DNA from: Muribaculaceae bacterium Isolate-036 (Harlan)
Lineage (GTDB): Bacteria; Bacteroidota; Bacteroidia; Bacteroidales; Muribaculaceae
Direction: 5' to 3'
Assembly: GCA_003833075.1 (NCBI GenBank)
Contig: RIAY01000008.1
Location: forward strand, 1 to 64,000
DNA: 64,000 nucleotides
Below are positions 16,651 through 26,616 of this stretch, one piece after another. Positions within the stretch are counted from its first letter, which is position 1. The number at the start of each line of letters is the position of its first letter. Position numbers and translations under genes: made by a program. Under the pieces are notes generated by a model, which saw only the letters and a program-made list of their open reading frames with translations, did not search any database and was not told the origin of the DNA.

Positions 16651-17253
16651 TCAATCTCCAACATATTCTATCTTTACTACTACCTTGCGGCTCTTTTCTT
16701 CCGCCCCATCATCTCTAACAGAAGGCTGATGAAGGTCTGAAGGAAAAAAGAGAAAGAATGACTCTGGTCCTGCTTTATAATATGATATATCATCTGATGT
16801 CCAGAACGCCACCTCGCGAGCGGGGTTATATTCCATCAATACTTCAGGATTTTTCGCAAGTCCCATCAGTTCATTTCCTTGAAGCGTGTATTGAAGATCT
16901 ATAAACCTGCGGTGACTCTCCACTTTCACATTCTCCGCAAGACGTGGCACATACTCGCTTATTGTCACCCAGCATCTGCCCTTCACTATGTCGTGGTTTC
17001 CGATAGCAAGCGCATTAAGATCCGTTTTTGCAAGAAATCCGAACATAGCATCCCATAGTTCTCTGTTTTTTTCATACTGCGACTTGAATTCATCAATATT
17101 CACGGAAACATCCGGATCAACGTTGAATCCATTTCTCCATATCCCGCTCTCAATCCAATCTTTAGCATCGAGGTTATCCTCTCCCCGGGAAAAGACACTG
17201 TTAGAAGCTATAAGCATAAACAATAATATTAATTTAAAAATTCCAGTTTTCAT
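16651..17253 (-). CDS. YhcH/YjgK/YiaL (NanQ-like) protein with signal peptide
   Basis: This 200-residue protein begins with a hydrophobic signal sequence (MKTGIFKLILLFMLIASNSVF) and continues as a YhcH/DUF386 cupin: HRRFIDLQYTLQG, EYNPAREVAFW and FFPSDLHQPSV carry the metal-binding His and Glu positions. E. coli YhcH (NanQ) speeds anomerisation of N-acetylneuraminate. Placement at the end of a sialidase/lyase locus fits this role, here in the periplasm. I chose the ATG at 17253, five bases after the previous stop; the longer frame starts with TTG inside that gene. About 100 residues before the cupin core are poorly conserved. Confidence 0.85.
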   Translation of the reverse strand: MKTGIFKLILLFMLIASNSVFSRGEDNLDAKDWIESGIWRNGFNVDPDVSVNIDEFKSQYEKNRELWDAMFGFLAKTDLNALAIGNHDIVKGRCWVTISEYVPRLAENVKVESHRRFIDLQYTLQGNELMGLAKNPEVLMEYNPAREVAFWTSDDISYYKAGPESFFLFFPSDLHQPSVRDDGAEEKSRKVVVKIEYVGD

Positions 17254-17258
17254 ATCTT

Positions 17259-18338
17259 TCAATTGACAATAAATGAGAATCTGTCATATGACTCATTACG
17301 CCATGCCAGATGCTTTGTCTGTCCTGAAGCACCAAAAAGCGGCGAGTATGTGCGAACTTCCACTGTCTTGCCGTCAGGCATGAATTCAAGCAGACGAAGA
17401 AAGCCCTCTCCGCCGTTGCCGCTCATTCCTCCGCCGATGCCCTGGCAGTTGAACATCATCTGGTGAACATTGCGTCCTGCTGAATTCTTATCAGTTCTGA
17501 ATCCAGTGGTGTAGTCATATAGCTCATTGGGCACAGCATAATGTCCGCAGAGAACCATCACTATATTCTTTGCCGGATATACAAGTTTCTGCCATATCTG
17601 CTCTCCGGAATTTACATCCTGAAGTTTGTATCCCACAGACTCATAGCGACGTGCATCATAACCGGTAATATAAGCATGCGTCAGCAATATCACCTTATGG
17701 TCCTTGAAGCGCTCGGAGTCAACAAGATTCTTCGCCCACTCTATGACTTCGTCACGCGGAGCAAACTCAAGAGCCACTATCAGAATCTTACCCCATGCAG
17801 AATCGGAAATCTCCATTGCCGCATTCTCAAGAGTCTGCTGACCGTTGCGGTTTATTGTAGTCGCCACAAGCGTCTTGTCCCATTGCGTGAAATTACGGCT
17901 TACATTAAAGAATTCGGGGAAACGGGTCATGGAGTTTTCAGCACGCAGATAACCATAGTCATGATTGCCCGTGCAGATCAAATATGGCACACGATTGTCG
18001 AGTCGCGCGAACTCCCGCGATACGAAATCCCACTGCATCTCACTCGGAAGATTTCCAAACCGGGGAAACGGAGGCACGATATTTTCGTTTTGGTCTACAA
18101 GGTCGCCGGTGCAAAGAACCGCCTTCACATTCAAAGTGTCAAGATGATGCTGAGTCCATGCCATCATCATGTCGAATATTGGTTGATTATAATCGAACTT
18201 CGTATAACTCTGAGGATCTCCGAGTAGAACGATATTGAACGAGTTGTCATTCAATGGACCCTGTCTGTTGTGGTCAACCTGAGCGAAAGTCGTGACAGAT
18301 GAGACCACAGCTAACAAAAATATACATAACTTTTTCAT
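17259..18338 (-). CDS. Secreted calcineurin-type metallophosphoesterase
   Basis: This 359-residue protein has a signal peptide (MKKLCIFLLAVVSSVTTFA) and the phosphoesterase metal motifs in order: GDPQ near 41, GDLVDQ near 78, GNHDY near 125, THAY near 220 and CGHY near 265. It is predicted to be periplasmic. The substrate is unknown; such enzymes occur in glycan loci and might remove phosphate or phosphodiester groups from host glycans. It follows the aldose epimerase gene with a four-base overlap. Confidence 0.85.
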   Translation of the reverse strand: MKKLCIFLLAVVSSVTTFAQVDHNRQGPLNDNSFNIVLLGDPQSYTKFDYNQPIFDMMMAWTQHHLDTLNVKAVLCTGDLVDQNENIVPPFPRFGNLPSEMQWDFVSREFARLDNRVPYLICTGNHDYGYLRAENSMTRFPEFFNVSRNFTQWDKTLVATTINRNGQQTLENAAMEISDSAWGKILIVALEFAPRDEVIEWAKNLVDSERFKDHKVILLTHAYITGYDARRYESVGYKLQDVNSGEQIWQKLVYPAKNIVMVLCGHYAVPNELYDYTTGFRTDKNSAGRNVHQMMFNCQGIGGGMSGNGGEGFLRLLEFMPDGKTVEVRTYSPLFGASGQTKHLAWRNESYDRFSFIVN

Positions 18339-19426
18339 GGTTCTGTTGAAAATTTATAAATACATGTCTGAGAATATACGTTGCCCGGCAGAAGCTCTAC
18401 CGATGGGAAATGAAGATTATTGGGTGCATCTGGAAAACACTGGGTTTCAAGGCACAGCGCACAGCGATGTGTATAAACGGCATCATCCATACCCACCACA
18501 CCATCCAGATAATTACCCGTATACATGACAATTCCGATTTCTGAGGTAATCACATCCATCACACGTCCAGTATGCAGGCTTTTAAGTCTCGCGGCATGTG
18601 TAAGTTCCTTATGCTCACGCTTCCTCAAAACGAAAACATGATCATATCCTTTACCATACTGAAGCTGGATATGATTCTCTCCTATTCTCTCTCCTATCGT
18701 TCGCATCTTGCGAAAATCGAATGGCGTACCCTCGACCCTGAGAATTTCTCCTGTATGGTTGGTATTGACATCTGTCGGAAGATAAAAGTCGGAATCTATC
18801 TCAATCTGATGGTTCTCGATCGAAGACATAGGTTTCTTTATACCATCAAGATTGAAATAGCCGTGATGTGTCGGACAAAACAACGTAGGAGAATCAGCAG
18901 TCGCATGGTAATCTATACGCAACGCGTTGTCATCCGTAACTGTAAACGTAACGGAAATATCCATATTTCCGGGAAATCCCGCCTCTCCGTCTTTATATCT
19001 GTAACTGAGACAGACTGAATTCTCCGCTGACGGCTCAGCTTCCCATATAACAGTATGGAATCCTGCAGCTCCTGAATGCAATGTGTTAGGCACCGAATTA
19101 AGAGGCAATGCGAAATCTTTCCCCTTCACTCGGAATTTTCCGTCAAGAATACGACCCGCCACAGGACCTATCAAAGCACCGATATACCAGTCTCTTGCAA
19201 GTATTCTCGCCATCTCAAGCGAATCCGCTCCCAGAACCACATTGTCCATATTTCCGTCACGATCCGGAACCATGACAGACAATACGATTCCTCCAAGATT
19301 GGTAAGACACACCTCCATTCCTGTCTCATTACGCAACACATAGAGTCTGGTAGAACATCCATCGAATTCCGATCTGAAATCCTCATGACGTAATCCGGAA
19401 AGAGTTTCTTTTGTCATCTCCATCAT
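18335..19426 (-). CDS. galM: Aldose 1-epimerase (galactose mutarotase family)
   Basis: This 363-residue GalM-family protein shows GRILDGKF, NTLHSGAAGFH (a substrate-binding His), PTHHGYFNLDG (catalytic His) and a late Glu in CLETQCFPDAPN. These match the family's general acid and base positions. No signal peptide is visible, so it is probably cytoplasmic. It would interconvert sugar anomers released from imported glycans. Its ATG overlaps the stop of the upstream isomerase, and its 3' end overlaps the phosphoesterase start, indicating one transcript. Confidence 0.9.
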   Translation of the reverse strand: MMEMTKETLSGLRHEDFRSEFDGCSTRLYVLRNETGMEVCLTNLGGIVLSVMVPDRDGNMDNVVLGADSLEMARILARDWYIGALIGPVAGRILDGKFRVKGKDFALPLNSVPNTLHSGAAGFHTVIWEAEPSAENSVCLSYRYKDGEAGFPGNMDISVTFTVTDDNALRIDYHATADSPTLFCPTHHGYFNLDGIKKPMSSIENHQIEIDSDFYLPTDVNTNHTGEILRVEGTPFDFRKMRTIGERIGENHIQLQYGKGYDHVFVLRKREHKELTHAARLKSLHTGRVMDVITSEIGIVMYTGNYLDGVVGMDDAVYTHRCALCLETQCFPDAPNNLHFPSVELLPGNVYSQTCIYKFSTEP

Positions 19427-20097
19427 GCCTCGGGATATTCAGTACATAACAGATGCTCAGGAGCCTCGTCTTCTTCGATCCTTGGAAACCTCCCCTTGGG
19501 AACAAGGAAACGGTTGTCGGCAGCATCGTCATTAGTAGTGGAAACCTCACCCACAAGGCAATCTCCTCCCTCACCCCAGAATTTATGATAGAGATAGGGC
19601 ACATAAGTAATGCTGTGACCAGGTTCGATCCTGATTGTCTCTCCGGGAGCTACACGCGTTTTAACACCATCAATAGAAACCTCAATCTCCTTATCCGTAG
19701 GCTGCTCGGTCTCTCGGTCTGCCATCCAGAGTTTCATGCACAAAGTGCCTCCGCCTCGATTTATGATGTCTTCAGTCTTGAGCCAATGGAAATGTTCGGG
19801 TGTAACCTGATTCTCCTTTACCACCATGATTTTCTCGCAATATGGTTTAGGATAACGCCCGTCACCATGTTTACCGTTACGGATAGTTATCAGCGTCAAA
19901 CCTATGTTGTCGAAATCTCCCCAGCCGAAATCCGTAAGATCCCAGCCAAGAGAACAATCGCGTATCTCATCGCATTCCTCACCTTTTGATTTCCATTCAT
20001 CAGGAGTCCAGTAAACCCACTGCGGAAGATAAAAATTAAGTTTCGCCATGAGAGCCTTCGCCTCAGCTATGTTTTTGTTTATTTCACTACGTTTCAT
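19423..20097 (-). CDS. Cupin sugar isomerase (D-lyxose isomerase family)
   Basis: This 224-residue protein matches the D-lyxose/D-mannose isomerase family of cupins. HFHWLKTEDIINRGGG gives two metal-binding His and a Glu, and EPGHSITYVPYLYHKFWG gives a further His. It is cytoplasmic, with no signal sequence. The family converts D-lyxose or D-mannose to the ketose. In a sialic-acid locus its natural substrate is unclear, and it may handle a co-released sugar. It starts 37 bases after the sialidase stop and overlaps the epimerase start. Confidence 0.82.
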   Translation of the reverse strand: MKRSEINKNIAEAKALMAKLNFYLPQWVYWTPDEWKSKGEECDEIRDCSLGWDLTDFGWGDFDNIGLTLITIRNGKHGDGRYPKPYCEKIMVVKENQVTPEHFHWLKTEDIINRGGGTLCMKLWMADRETEQPTDKEIEVSIDGVKTRVAPGETIRIEPGHSITYVPYLYHKFWGEGGDCLVGEVSTTNDDAADNRFLVPKGRFPRIEEDEAPEHLLCTEYPEA

Positions 20098-20134
20098 AAT
20101 TTATAATCTATTGGTTAAGGGTCTTAAAATCATT

Positions 20135-21805
20135 TCAATACCTATCCTTAAGAAGATCAGCTATAGGAATAGCCTGGAACTGAATATCAGCCTGACTTCC
20201 TTCATAGAATATACCTATTGTCTCGTTGTCGATAGAAGTCATGCAGGAATATCCTGCCCCCCATTCTCCGTCAAGCAGCATCCAGTATTCCTCCGGCCAT
20301 GTTTCCCCGTCATCGAAACTCACTTTTATAGTGTGATGGATTCTACGGTCCGTATCAGAAGGATTAGAGAAAAGCAACACATGCCTTTCAGTACCGTTCC
20401 GTTTATAGTCATGCCGATACAAGGATCCTTGACATGCCGGTTCCACAAGTGCTTTTCTTGAAGTCGGATGCTCCGTCCAGGTCTTACCCATGTCTTTTGT
20501 CACAGCAATGGCGCGACCGTTACCGGTCTTTAGCCTACGGTTAGCCCTATGGCGCGCATTAAGCATCAGAGAACCGTCAGACAGTTCCACCACCTGACAT
20601 TCATTGGTATTGAACGTGGCGGGACTGCCGCAGGTCCATGTCTTTCCATGGTCGCCGGAATATATTATAGTGGAATAAGCTCCACCTGCGCTGTCTCTGC
20701 CCTCCGCCGGAAAAACAAGAGTTCCGTCTTTCATCACAATACCTCTGCCAGGAGCCGGAGCAAGCAGCCAATGTGCACTATCTTTCACTTGACGCGTGAT
20801 ATTCACAGGCTCGCTCCATGTCTGCCCATCGTCATGGCTCTTTGAAATGAGAAACTGCGAACTCCTCTTTATGTCATATCCGGGTTGTGAGCCGCACGAC
20901 CTCCATTGGTGGTTCCATACGGTAGATGTATCTGTCAGATTCTCCACCCACTTGCCATCTTTCGGGTCAAGGATTCCATGCATCCACAAACCTGTTGCAT
21001 ATACCACGTCCTCTTTAGGATCATACAGCACGGAGCCATCGCTTACACCATTGTAACGTTCCGGAAGTCCGCCATATTCGCCCATGTCTATTGCCTTTAT
21101 CACCGGTCCCCATGTGCGTCCGCCGTCGGTGGAACGGTTGATCACTATGTCAATATCCCCCTGCAGGTCATCATCTCTTTCATTGCGAGCATCATACAAG
21201 GCAATAAGAGTTCCCTTTGAGGTTGTTTCCAACCCCGGGATACGCGAAGTGTGTATGCCATCCTGACCGGGGTTGCGCACAGCCACGCCGATTCGTCTTG
21301 TAACTGGAACGAAATTCACTGGTATTGCCATTCCGTCTGAGGCTTTTACCTCCAATGCTGAAACAACGAGCTTCGCTTTCGGAGAAAATGCTGATTTATC
21401 AAGATTCACAGTCACCCAGCACTCAATAGTATCTGACATCGCCTTATATCCGGGACTGAAGTGTATTGTCCTGCCCGCAGGCTGCGCTACCGACAGCATG
21501 CGACCGGGGTCTTTTCTACCATACTGATCTTTTCTTGTACCGGTAAAGAGAGAGGCAGACCTCACTCCCTTTCCCGGAAGTGATGACCCTTTCAGTGAAA
21601 CCTTGATTTCATTAAGACACCATGGTTTGTCACCATTGCCGACAACACGAAAATGCAAAACCGGACTATATTCCTTATGTGTCAGCACCGGAACGTCAAG
21701 TGCCAGCATCTCTACCGTGGTTCCCCCGGCGGAGCCCGGAGGCACCGCCAGAGAGATTACAGACCACAGTGTGACCAACAGCGTTTTTTTACGGATCTTT
21801 CCCAT
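20135..21805 (-). CDS. Secreted exo-alpha-sialidase, GH33
   Basis: This 556-residue protein has an N-terminal signal peptide and a beta-rich N-terminal domain (about 30-165). The GH33 six-bladed propeller follows. The catalytic arginine motif RIP is at 188-190. Asp-box repeats SxDxGxTW are seen at 225-232 (STDGGRTW) and later as SHDDGQTW, SGDHGKTW, TKDMGKTW and SFDDGETW. A late Tyr in AGYSCMTS fits the nucleophile region. It releases terminal sialic acid from host mucin glycans in the periplasm or at the cell surface. It lies directly after the SusD gene. Confidence 0.93.
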   Translation of the reverse strand: MGKIRKKTLLVTLWSVISLAVPPGSAGGTTVEMLALDVPVLTHKEYSPVLHFRVVGNGDKPWCLNEIKVSLKGSSLPGKGVRSASLFTGTRKDQYGRKDPGRMLSVAQPAGRTIHFSPGYKAMSDTIECWVTVNLDKSAFSPKAKLVVSALEVKASDGMAIPVNFVPVTRRIGVAVRNPGQDGIHTSRIPGLETTSKGTLIALYDARNERDDDLQGDIDIVINRSTDGGRTWGPVIKAIDMGEYGGLPERYNGVSDGSVLYDPKEDVVYATGLWMHGILDPKDGKWVENLTDTSTVWNHQWRSCGSQPGYDIKRSSQFLISKSHDDGQTWSEPVNITRQVKDSAHWLLAPAPGRGIVMKDGTLVFPAEGRDSAGGAYSTIIYSGDHGKTWTCGSPATFNTNECQVVELSDGSLMLNARHRANRRLKTGNGRAIAVTKDMGKTWTEHPTSRKALVEPACQGSLYRHDYKRNGTERHVLLFSNPSDTDRRIHHTIKVSFDDGETWPEEYWMLLDGEWGAGYSCMTSIDNETIGIFYEGSQADIQFQAIPIADLLKDRY

Positions 21806-21822
21806 TATTTAGAAGCTTCTGT

Positions 21823-23313
21823 TTATTTATAACCTTCTGTCTGTTCTATTCTTGGGTTTGTCGTTATGCAGACATTCGCCACCGGCCACAAAGTGACGTT
21901 TTTCTCGCCCTCGCGACCTACAAGTGTGGAAATCAGTTCAAACTCAGTGTTTGTGCGCAGATACAGCCACCACATCTTCCCTTCTGCAACAAACTCCATC
22001 TTTGACTCGTTTATGATTGCCTCTGTCACGCCGCGTTTGTCGAGATTCTTATAATACTCGTCAATGCCGCGTGCACGCTTTGCCACCTCATTCAAAGCGG
22101 CTGTTGCCGTTGCGATGTCATCCATCCCGTTTGCAGCTTCCGCCTTGAGCAGATATGCCTCTGCCAGACGATAAAGCGGCATGTCATTGTCAAAGACACG
22201 GGTATTGCTTTCCCACGACCCTTTGAACTTGATTATGATTCTGTCTACAAGTACCGACTGGGTAATAAACGGTTCTGTGTATATTCTGAGACTTGCCGCC
22301 CCTCTGACATCATCAGGATCGCTCAGAAGGAAATCACGGTACTCGTCTGTGACAACAACATACTGCGCATGAGATCCGGTCGGCACATAATCCGGACCGA
22401 AGCCGTTTGCTTCAAGACGGGTCGCATCGTTACGCGGAGCAAGATAATAGGAATATGAATTGGGAGAAGAACCTGCCGTTACATTCTCACCCACAGTAAA
22501 GGGGAAAGTAAGTATGAATTCGTTGTTGTTCTCATTGTCGGTTCTGAAAATATCCGCCCATTTCGGCAACAGTTCATATCCCGCTCCGATCACATCATTC
22601 GCGGCGGCAAGAGCTGTGGCATAACTGTCACGACCGCCTCCAAGACGAGAAGCTTTCCAAAGATAATAATCCGCCTTAAGCATATTGATAGCCGCAGGTG
22701 ACGCCTGATGCAGTTTCTTTCCCGGAGGCATGAGTCGCAAAGCCTCAGTTATGTCGGACTCTATAAGAGCAAACAGCTGTGCCACAGGTGTGCGTGTCGG
22801 ATACATATCTTCCTGGCGTTCTGACTCAAAACCTCTGGTAAGAAGAGGAGCGTCACCCCAGGTTCTTGCTATATAATAATAACACAATGCCCGTACAAAA
22901 TACGCATTGGCAAGAGCCTCATCACGATCTGCCGACTTGACAAACGTAATGTCCGGCACATGTCGCAATATAAGGTTTGCAGCATTTACAGTCTGATAAA
23001 GGCTGTTCCAGTTCGTGCCCGCATCGTCCATCATGATAACATTCGTTCCCACTCTGTTGAAGAACGCGTCATTGACATTACCTGATTTATACAGATTTGA
23101 TCTCAGTTCTCCCCAGACCACCATACCATCTGCCATTGTTGAACGAAGAAGAGTATAGAGTCCGTTGACTGCCGTCTCGGCATCACTCTCCTCGTTCCAC
23201 ATAGAACGGGAAGTAAGCTGACTTGGCTGCGTAACATTCAAATCATCGTGACACGCGGTAAGACCGCATGTTGCGCATATCAGAAGCGCGCCTGAAATTA
23301 TTCTCGTTTTCAT
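21823..23313 (-). CDS. SusD-family glycan-binding lipoprotein
   Basis: This 496-residue protein has a lipoprotein signal (CGLTAC lipobox near residue 20) and the SusD architecture: an N-terminal TPR-like helical part (SDAETAVNGLYTLLRS) and a C-terminal SusD/RagB domain (DMPLYRLAEAYLLKAEAAN, then MEFVAEGKMWW). It caps the paired SusC transporter on the outer face of the outer membrane. I chose the ATG at 23313 because it begins the lipoprotein signal; the open frame is seven residues longer. It lies 21 bases after SusC. Confidence 0.95.
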   Translation of the reverse strand: MKTRIISGALLICATCGLTACHDDLNVTQPSQLTSRSMWNEESDAETAVNGLYTLLRSTMADGMVVWGELRSNLYKSGNVNDAFFNRVGTNVIMMDDAGTNWNSLYQTVNAANLILRHVPDITFVKSADRDEALANAYFVRALCYYYIARTWGDAPLLTRGFESERQEDMYPTRTPVAQLFALIESDITEALRLMPPGKKLHQASPAAINMLKADYYLWKASRLGGGRDSYATALAAANDVIGAGYELLPKWADIFRTDNENNNEFILTFPFTVGENVTAGSSPNSYSYYLAPRNDATRLEANGFGPDYVPTGSHAQYVVVTDEYRDFLLSDPDDVRGAASLRIYTEPFITQSVLVDRIIIKFKGSWESNTRVFDNDMPLYRLAEAYLLKAEAANGMDDIATATAALNEVAKRARGIDEYYKNLDKRGVTEAIINESKMEFVAEGKMWWLYLRTNTEFELISTLVGREGEKNVTLWPVANVCITTNPRIEQTEGYK

Positions 23314-23334
23314 AATTATTCTTTTAAATGGCAA

Positions 23335-26300
23335 TTAGAATGATACTTTCACACTGAAGGAGAACTTTCTGATCGGGGGATAGTTGTTGGTACCCGAATA
23401 AGAGTCAGTGGTTCCCACCTCAGGCGACATTCCTATTACGTTGGTAAAATAATGGAGATTATTGCCGGCAAATGTGAAACGCACATCCTGCATTCCTGCC
23501 TTCTTGATAAGCTTCTTGGGCATCTGATAGCTCAGCGATACTTCTCGCAGACACAGATAATCGGCTTTCTGACAGAATATGTCTGAATTGGGACGATAGT
23601 TTTTGTTAAGCTCGTCAGAGTCATTGCCGGAGAAACGGGCATATTTAGCTTTTGCGGGATCATCTCCGACATTCCATGCCTTCAATACCTCCGAAGGAAT
23701 AGAAGTGTTACCGTTCATAAAGTTACACATCTGACGCTGCAGGAAGCCGTTACAAACTGAATGACCGAGTGCAAAATCGAAGAACACATTCAGAGTGAAA
23801 CCTTTATATGACAATGTGTTGCTGAGACCTCCCGTAGTCGTCGGGATAGTATTTCCAAGCTCATACATATCGTTGCCGTTGATGATGCCGTCTCCGTTAA
23901 GGTCACACCATTCATAATCACCGATCGTCTTCTTGCCGGTACCGAGGCGAGTTCCTGTCGTCCAGTCCCATCCTTTGGATGAAGCGTCATAATGTGCGTT
24001 CTTCGCCTGTTCAGGGGTCGTGATGATATAAGCATGCTTATAGCCATAGATTCTACCGAGAGGCTCACCTTCGGCGGTACCGCCGAATTCATATATGGAG
24101 CCGTCAGCCATAGTGACTTTATATCCCCCCTGACGGTTTTTATCGCGCTTGTTCTCACCTTCTTCTTCAGGCAGTTTCAGCACTTTGTTTTTCACATAAG
24201 TTATAGTGAATTTAGACTCCCATGTAAAATCATTGGTAACTATGTTTCTTGTGTTGAGTTCGAGGTCGAATCCGTGGAATCGCACTTTGCCGAGGTTTGT
24301 AAGAACCGAGCCGAAACCGGAAGTATTGGGAAGTGTGCGGGTAGTGATGAGATTGTCTGTAATTTTGTTGAAGTAATCGACATTCAATGCGATTCTGTCG
24401 TTAAGCACCGAGAAATCGAATCCGACGTCAAGCTGTGTTGTCTTTTCCCATTTCAGAGTTGGATTCGGCATTGCTGAAGTTATTACAGCCGGTTGTCCGT
24501 CATAGCTTGTAGTGACTGAGTAAAGTCCGAATGCATCATAATACCCTACAGAATTATTACCGGTCTGACCATAGCTGACGCGCCATTTAAGATTGTTGAT
24601 CCACTCGATCGGCTGCATGAAATCCTCGGCGTGCATAGCCCACCCTGCCGATGCTCCGGGGAAGAATCCCCACTGGTTGCCTTCTGCGAATCTTGACGAC
24701 CCGTCTTCGCGGAATGTCAGCGTAAGCATGTATTTCTTCATGTAATCATAATTGATTCGCCCGAAATATCCGATATTGATATCCTTCTGTTTGGTGGAAG
24801 TAGCAGCGGTATAGGTGGAACCTGCGTTAAGCGTGGGAATTTTGTCGGTCGCATGTCCCTGGGATTTGGCATAGAGATAGCGATAGTCGTACCTCTGATA
24901 TGAATATCCCACCATTGCGCTCAGAGAATGATTGTCGGCAAAAGTGCGGGAATAATTCGTATACGCCTCGAGTTTCATACGCTGTATGTCGGTGTTGCTT
25001 GCATCCGCCCAGCGTGTGCCGTTAAGTGGATCAGCTCTGTGGAATGCATCCGTAGAACTGCTTTGTGTGAAGAATGACGCGGAACCAACGATATGCCACA
25101 TTTTCAACGGTTCCCAGTCAAGAGTCCCCACAAGACCTGTACGGTTAACCTTGTTGCTGTTGTCATTATAATAACTGTAGAATGTTGGATTGGGAGATGT
25201 AGCGTTTGGTCCCGGCGTAGGAGTTCCGAACCATTGGTCATCGCTTACATATGTCCTGCGCTGGGTTGACGGAGTCATAAGTCCTCTGGAAATCACCTGA
25301 TATTGACTTGCATATGCCTCCGTATTTGTCTGGCTGTAGTCTATAGCTGACGTGAACTTAAGATTCTTACGTATTTTGGCAACCACGTTAGCTCTGGCAC
25401 TGAATCTGTTGAACCCTGTTCCGACACCGACACCGCTGTCCTTAGTGTAACCGATAGAGCCTACGTAATTGAGCAAATCATTTCCTCCGTCAACTCCCAG
25501 ATAATAGTTCTGCCAGAATGCCGGACGGAAACATTCTCTCGACCAGTCGTTGTCTTCAAAAACAAGGGTTTTGGAAGGATCCAGCGGGTCAACACAAGAC
25601 TTCCATCCTGCAGGCACAGATTCTCCCGGCTGCAGATAGCGTGTGGAATAAATTGAAGCGGATGTGTTTCCTGCCGAATAAGCGTAGCCATCGTCAAAAT
25701 TCTTGTTAGGAGAAGGTCCCGTCGACCAACGGTCTCGCATCAATGGAACAGCGACCTCTGCCGGCAGATAATCTATCATTCGCTCAACATCCTCATGAGC
25801 GAATGAAGCCTCGAATGTGATTCTCATACGTCCGGGGGCGCCTTTTTTGGTAGTGATAAGCACGACACCGTTGGAAGCCCTTGAACCGTAAATTGCAGAA
25901 GAAGCTGCATCTTTCAGAACTTCAATTGATTCTATATCATTGGGATTGATACCCTCCATGCTACGTTCGATACCGTCAACAAGAATGAGAGGCTCGTTAT
26001 TCTGGGATATTGAAGAACCGCCTCTTACGATAAAGGTTGCCTCTGCGCCAGGTGAATTGTTTGCATTGTAAACACGCACACCGGCAATCTTCCCTTTAAG
26101 ACCCTCGCCTGCCGTGTTTATAGGAGAGCCTTCGAGAGTGGAACCGTTGACAGATGCTATTGAAGATGTCACGGTGCGCTTTGACTGAGTTCCGTAACCT
26201 ACAACAATAACCTCGTCAAGCGAGTCCTGTGAGATTTCAAGCTTCACCTCAAGAGATTTCTGACCTGCTATTTTTACACTTTTTGTGGCATAACCCACAT

Positions 26301-26520
26301 ATGAGAACACAAGCGTCTCCCCGTTTGAGACCTGAATATTGAAGATGCCGTTCACATCTGTGGTCCCACCCCTTTGGGTTCCTTTAACAAGAATCGAGAC
26401 TCCCGGCAAAGTCTCGCCGGTTTCATCAAGCACCACACCTTCCAGGTTGTACGGTTCTGCCATTGCGGCAATCGGGAACGATAATAGACAGCATAATATG
26501 ACATATAAATACTTTTTCAT
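23335..26520 (-). CDS. SusC-family TonB-dependent outer membrane transporter
   Basis: This 1,061-residue protein has a signal peptide (MKKYLYVILCCLLSFPIAAMA), a carboxypeptidase-like regulatory domain (about 25-100: GVVLDETGETLPGVSILVKGT), a TonB-plug domain (VIVVGYGTQ, then SSAIYGSRASNGVVLITTK) and a long beta-barrel ending in FSVKVSF. It imports glycans released at the cell surface. Start chosen at the ATG at 26520; a longer frame upstream lacks a signal-like start. The gene begins about 97 bases after the lyase gene, with a small hairpin in between, so it may share the lyase transcript or have its own promoter. Confidence 0.95.
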   Translation of the reverse strand: MKKYLYVILCCLLSFPIAAMAEPYNLEGVVLDETGETLPGVSILVKGTQRGGTTDVNGIFNIQVSNGETLVFSYVGYATKSVKIAGQKSLEVKLEISQDSLDEVIVVGYGTQSKRTVTSSIASVNGSTLEGSPINTAGEGLKGKIAGVRVYNANNSPGAEATFIVRGGSSISQNNEPLILVDGIERSMEGINPNDIESIEVLKDAASSAIYGSRASNGVVLITTKKGAPGRMRITFEASFAHEDVERMIDYLPAEVAVPLMRDRWSTGPSPNKNFDDGYAYSAGNTSASIYSTRYLQPGESVPAGWKSCVDPLDPSKTLVFEDNDWSRECFRPAFWQNYYLGVDGGNDLLNYVGSIGYTKDSGVGVGTGFNRFSARANVVAKIRKNLKFTSAIDYSQTNTEAYASQYQVISRGLMTPSTQRRTYVSDDQWFGTPTPGPNATSPNPTFYSYYNDNSNKVNRTGLVGTLDWEPLKMWHIVGSASFFTQSSSTDAFHRADPLNGTRWADASNTDIQRMKLEAYTNYSRTFADNHSLSAMVGYSYQRYDYRYLYAKSQGHATDKIPTLNAGSTYTAATSTKQKDINIGYFGRINYDYMKKYMLTLTFREDGSSRFAEGNQWGFFPGASAGWAMHAEDFMQPIEWINNLKWRVSYGQTGNNSVGYYDAFGLYSVTTSYDGQPAVITSAMPNPTLKWEKTTQLDVGFDFSVLNDRIALNVDYFNKITDNLITTRTLPNTSGFGSVLTNLGKVRFHGFDLELNTRNIVTNDFTWESKFTITYVKNKVLKLPEEEGENKRDKNRQGGYKVTMADGSIYEFGGTAEGEPLGRIYGYKHAYIITTPEQAKNAHYDASSKGWDWTTGTRLGTGKKTIGDYEWCDLNGDGIINGNDMYELGNTIPTTTGGLSNTLSYKGFTLNVFFDFALGHSVCNGFLQRQMCNFMNGNTSIPSEVLKAWNVGDDPAKAKYARFSGNDSDELNKNYRPNSDIFCQKADYLCLREVSLSYQMPKKLIKKAGMQDVRFTFAGNNLHYFTNVIGMSPEVGTTDSYSGTNNYPPIRKFSFSVKVSF

Positions 26521-26616
26521 AATATAAATGATTTTAAGGCGACAAAAGATCTGTCGCATTCGTGACAGCTATAGTTTTTCGTTGTCAAGGGGAGCGTGTG
26601 TCTACTCCGCCCAAGA

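Noticed and set aside
17541-18227. A 228-codon plus-strand frame in the phosphoesterase gene
   Set aside because: The complementary strand carries a full set of metallophosphoesterase motifs and a signal peptide; the plus frame shows no recognisable features.
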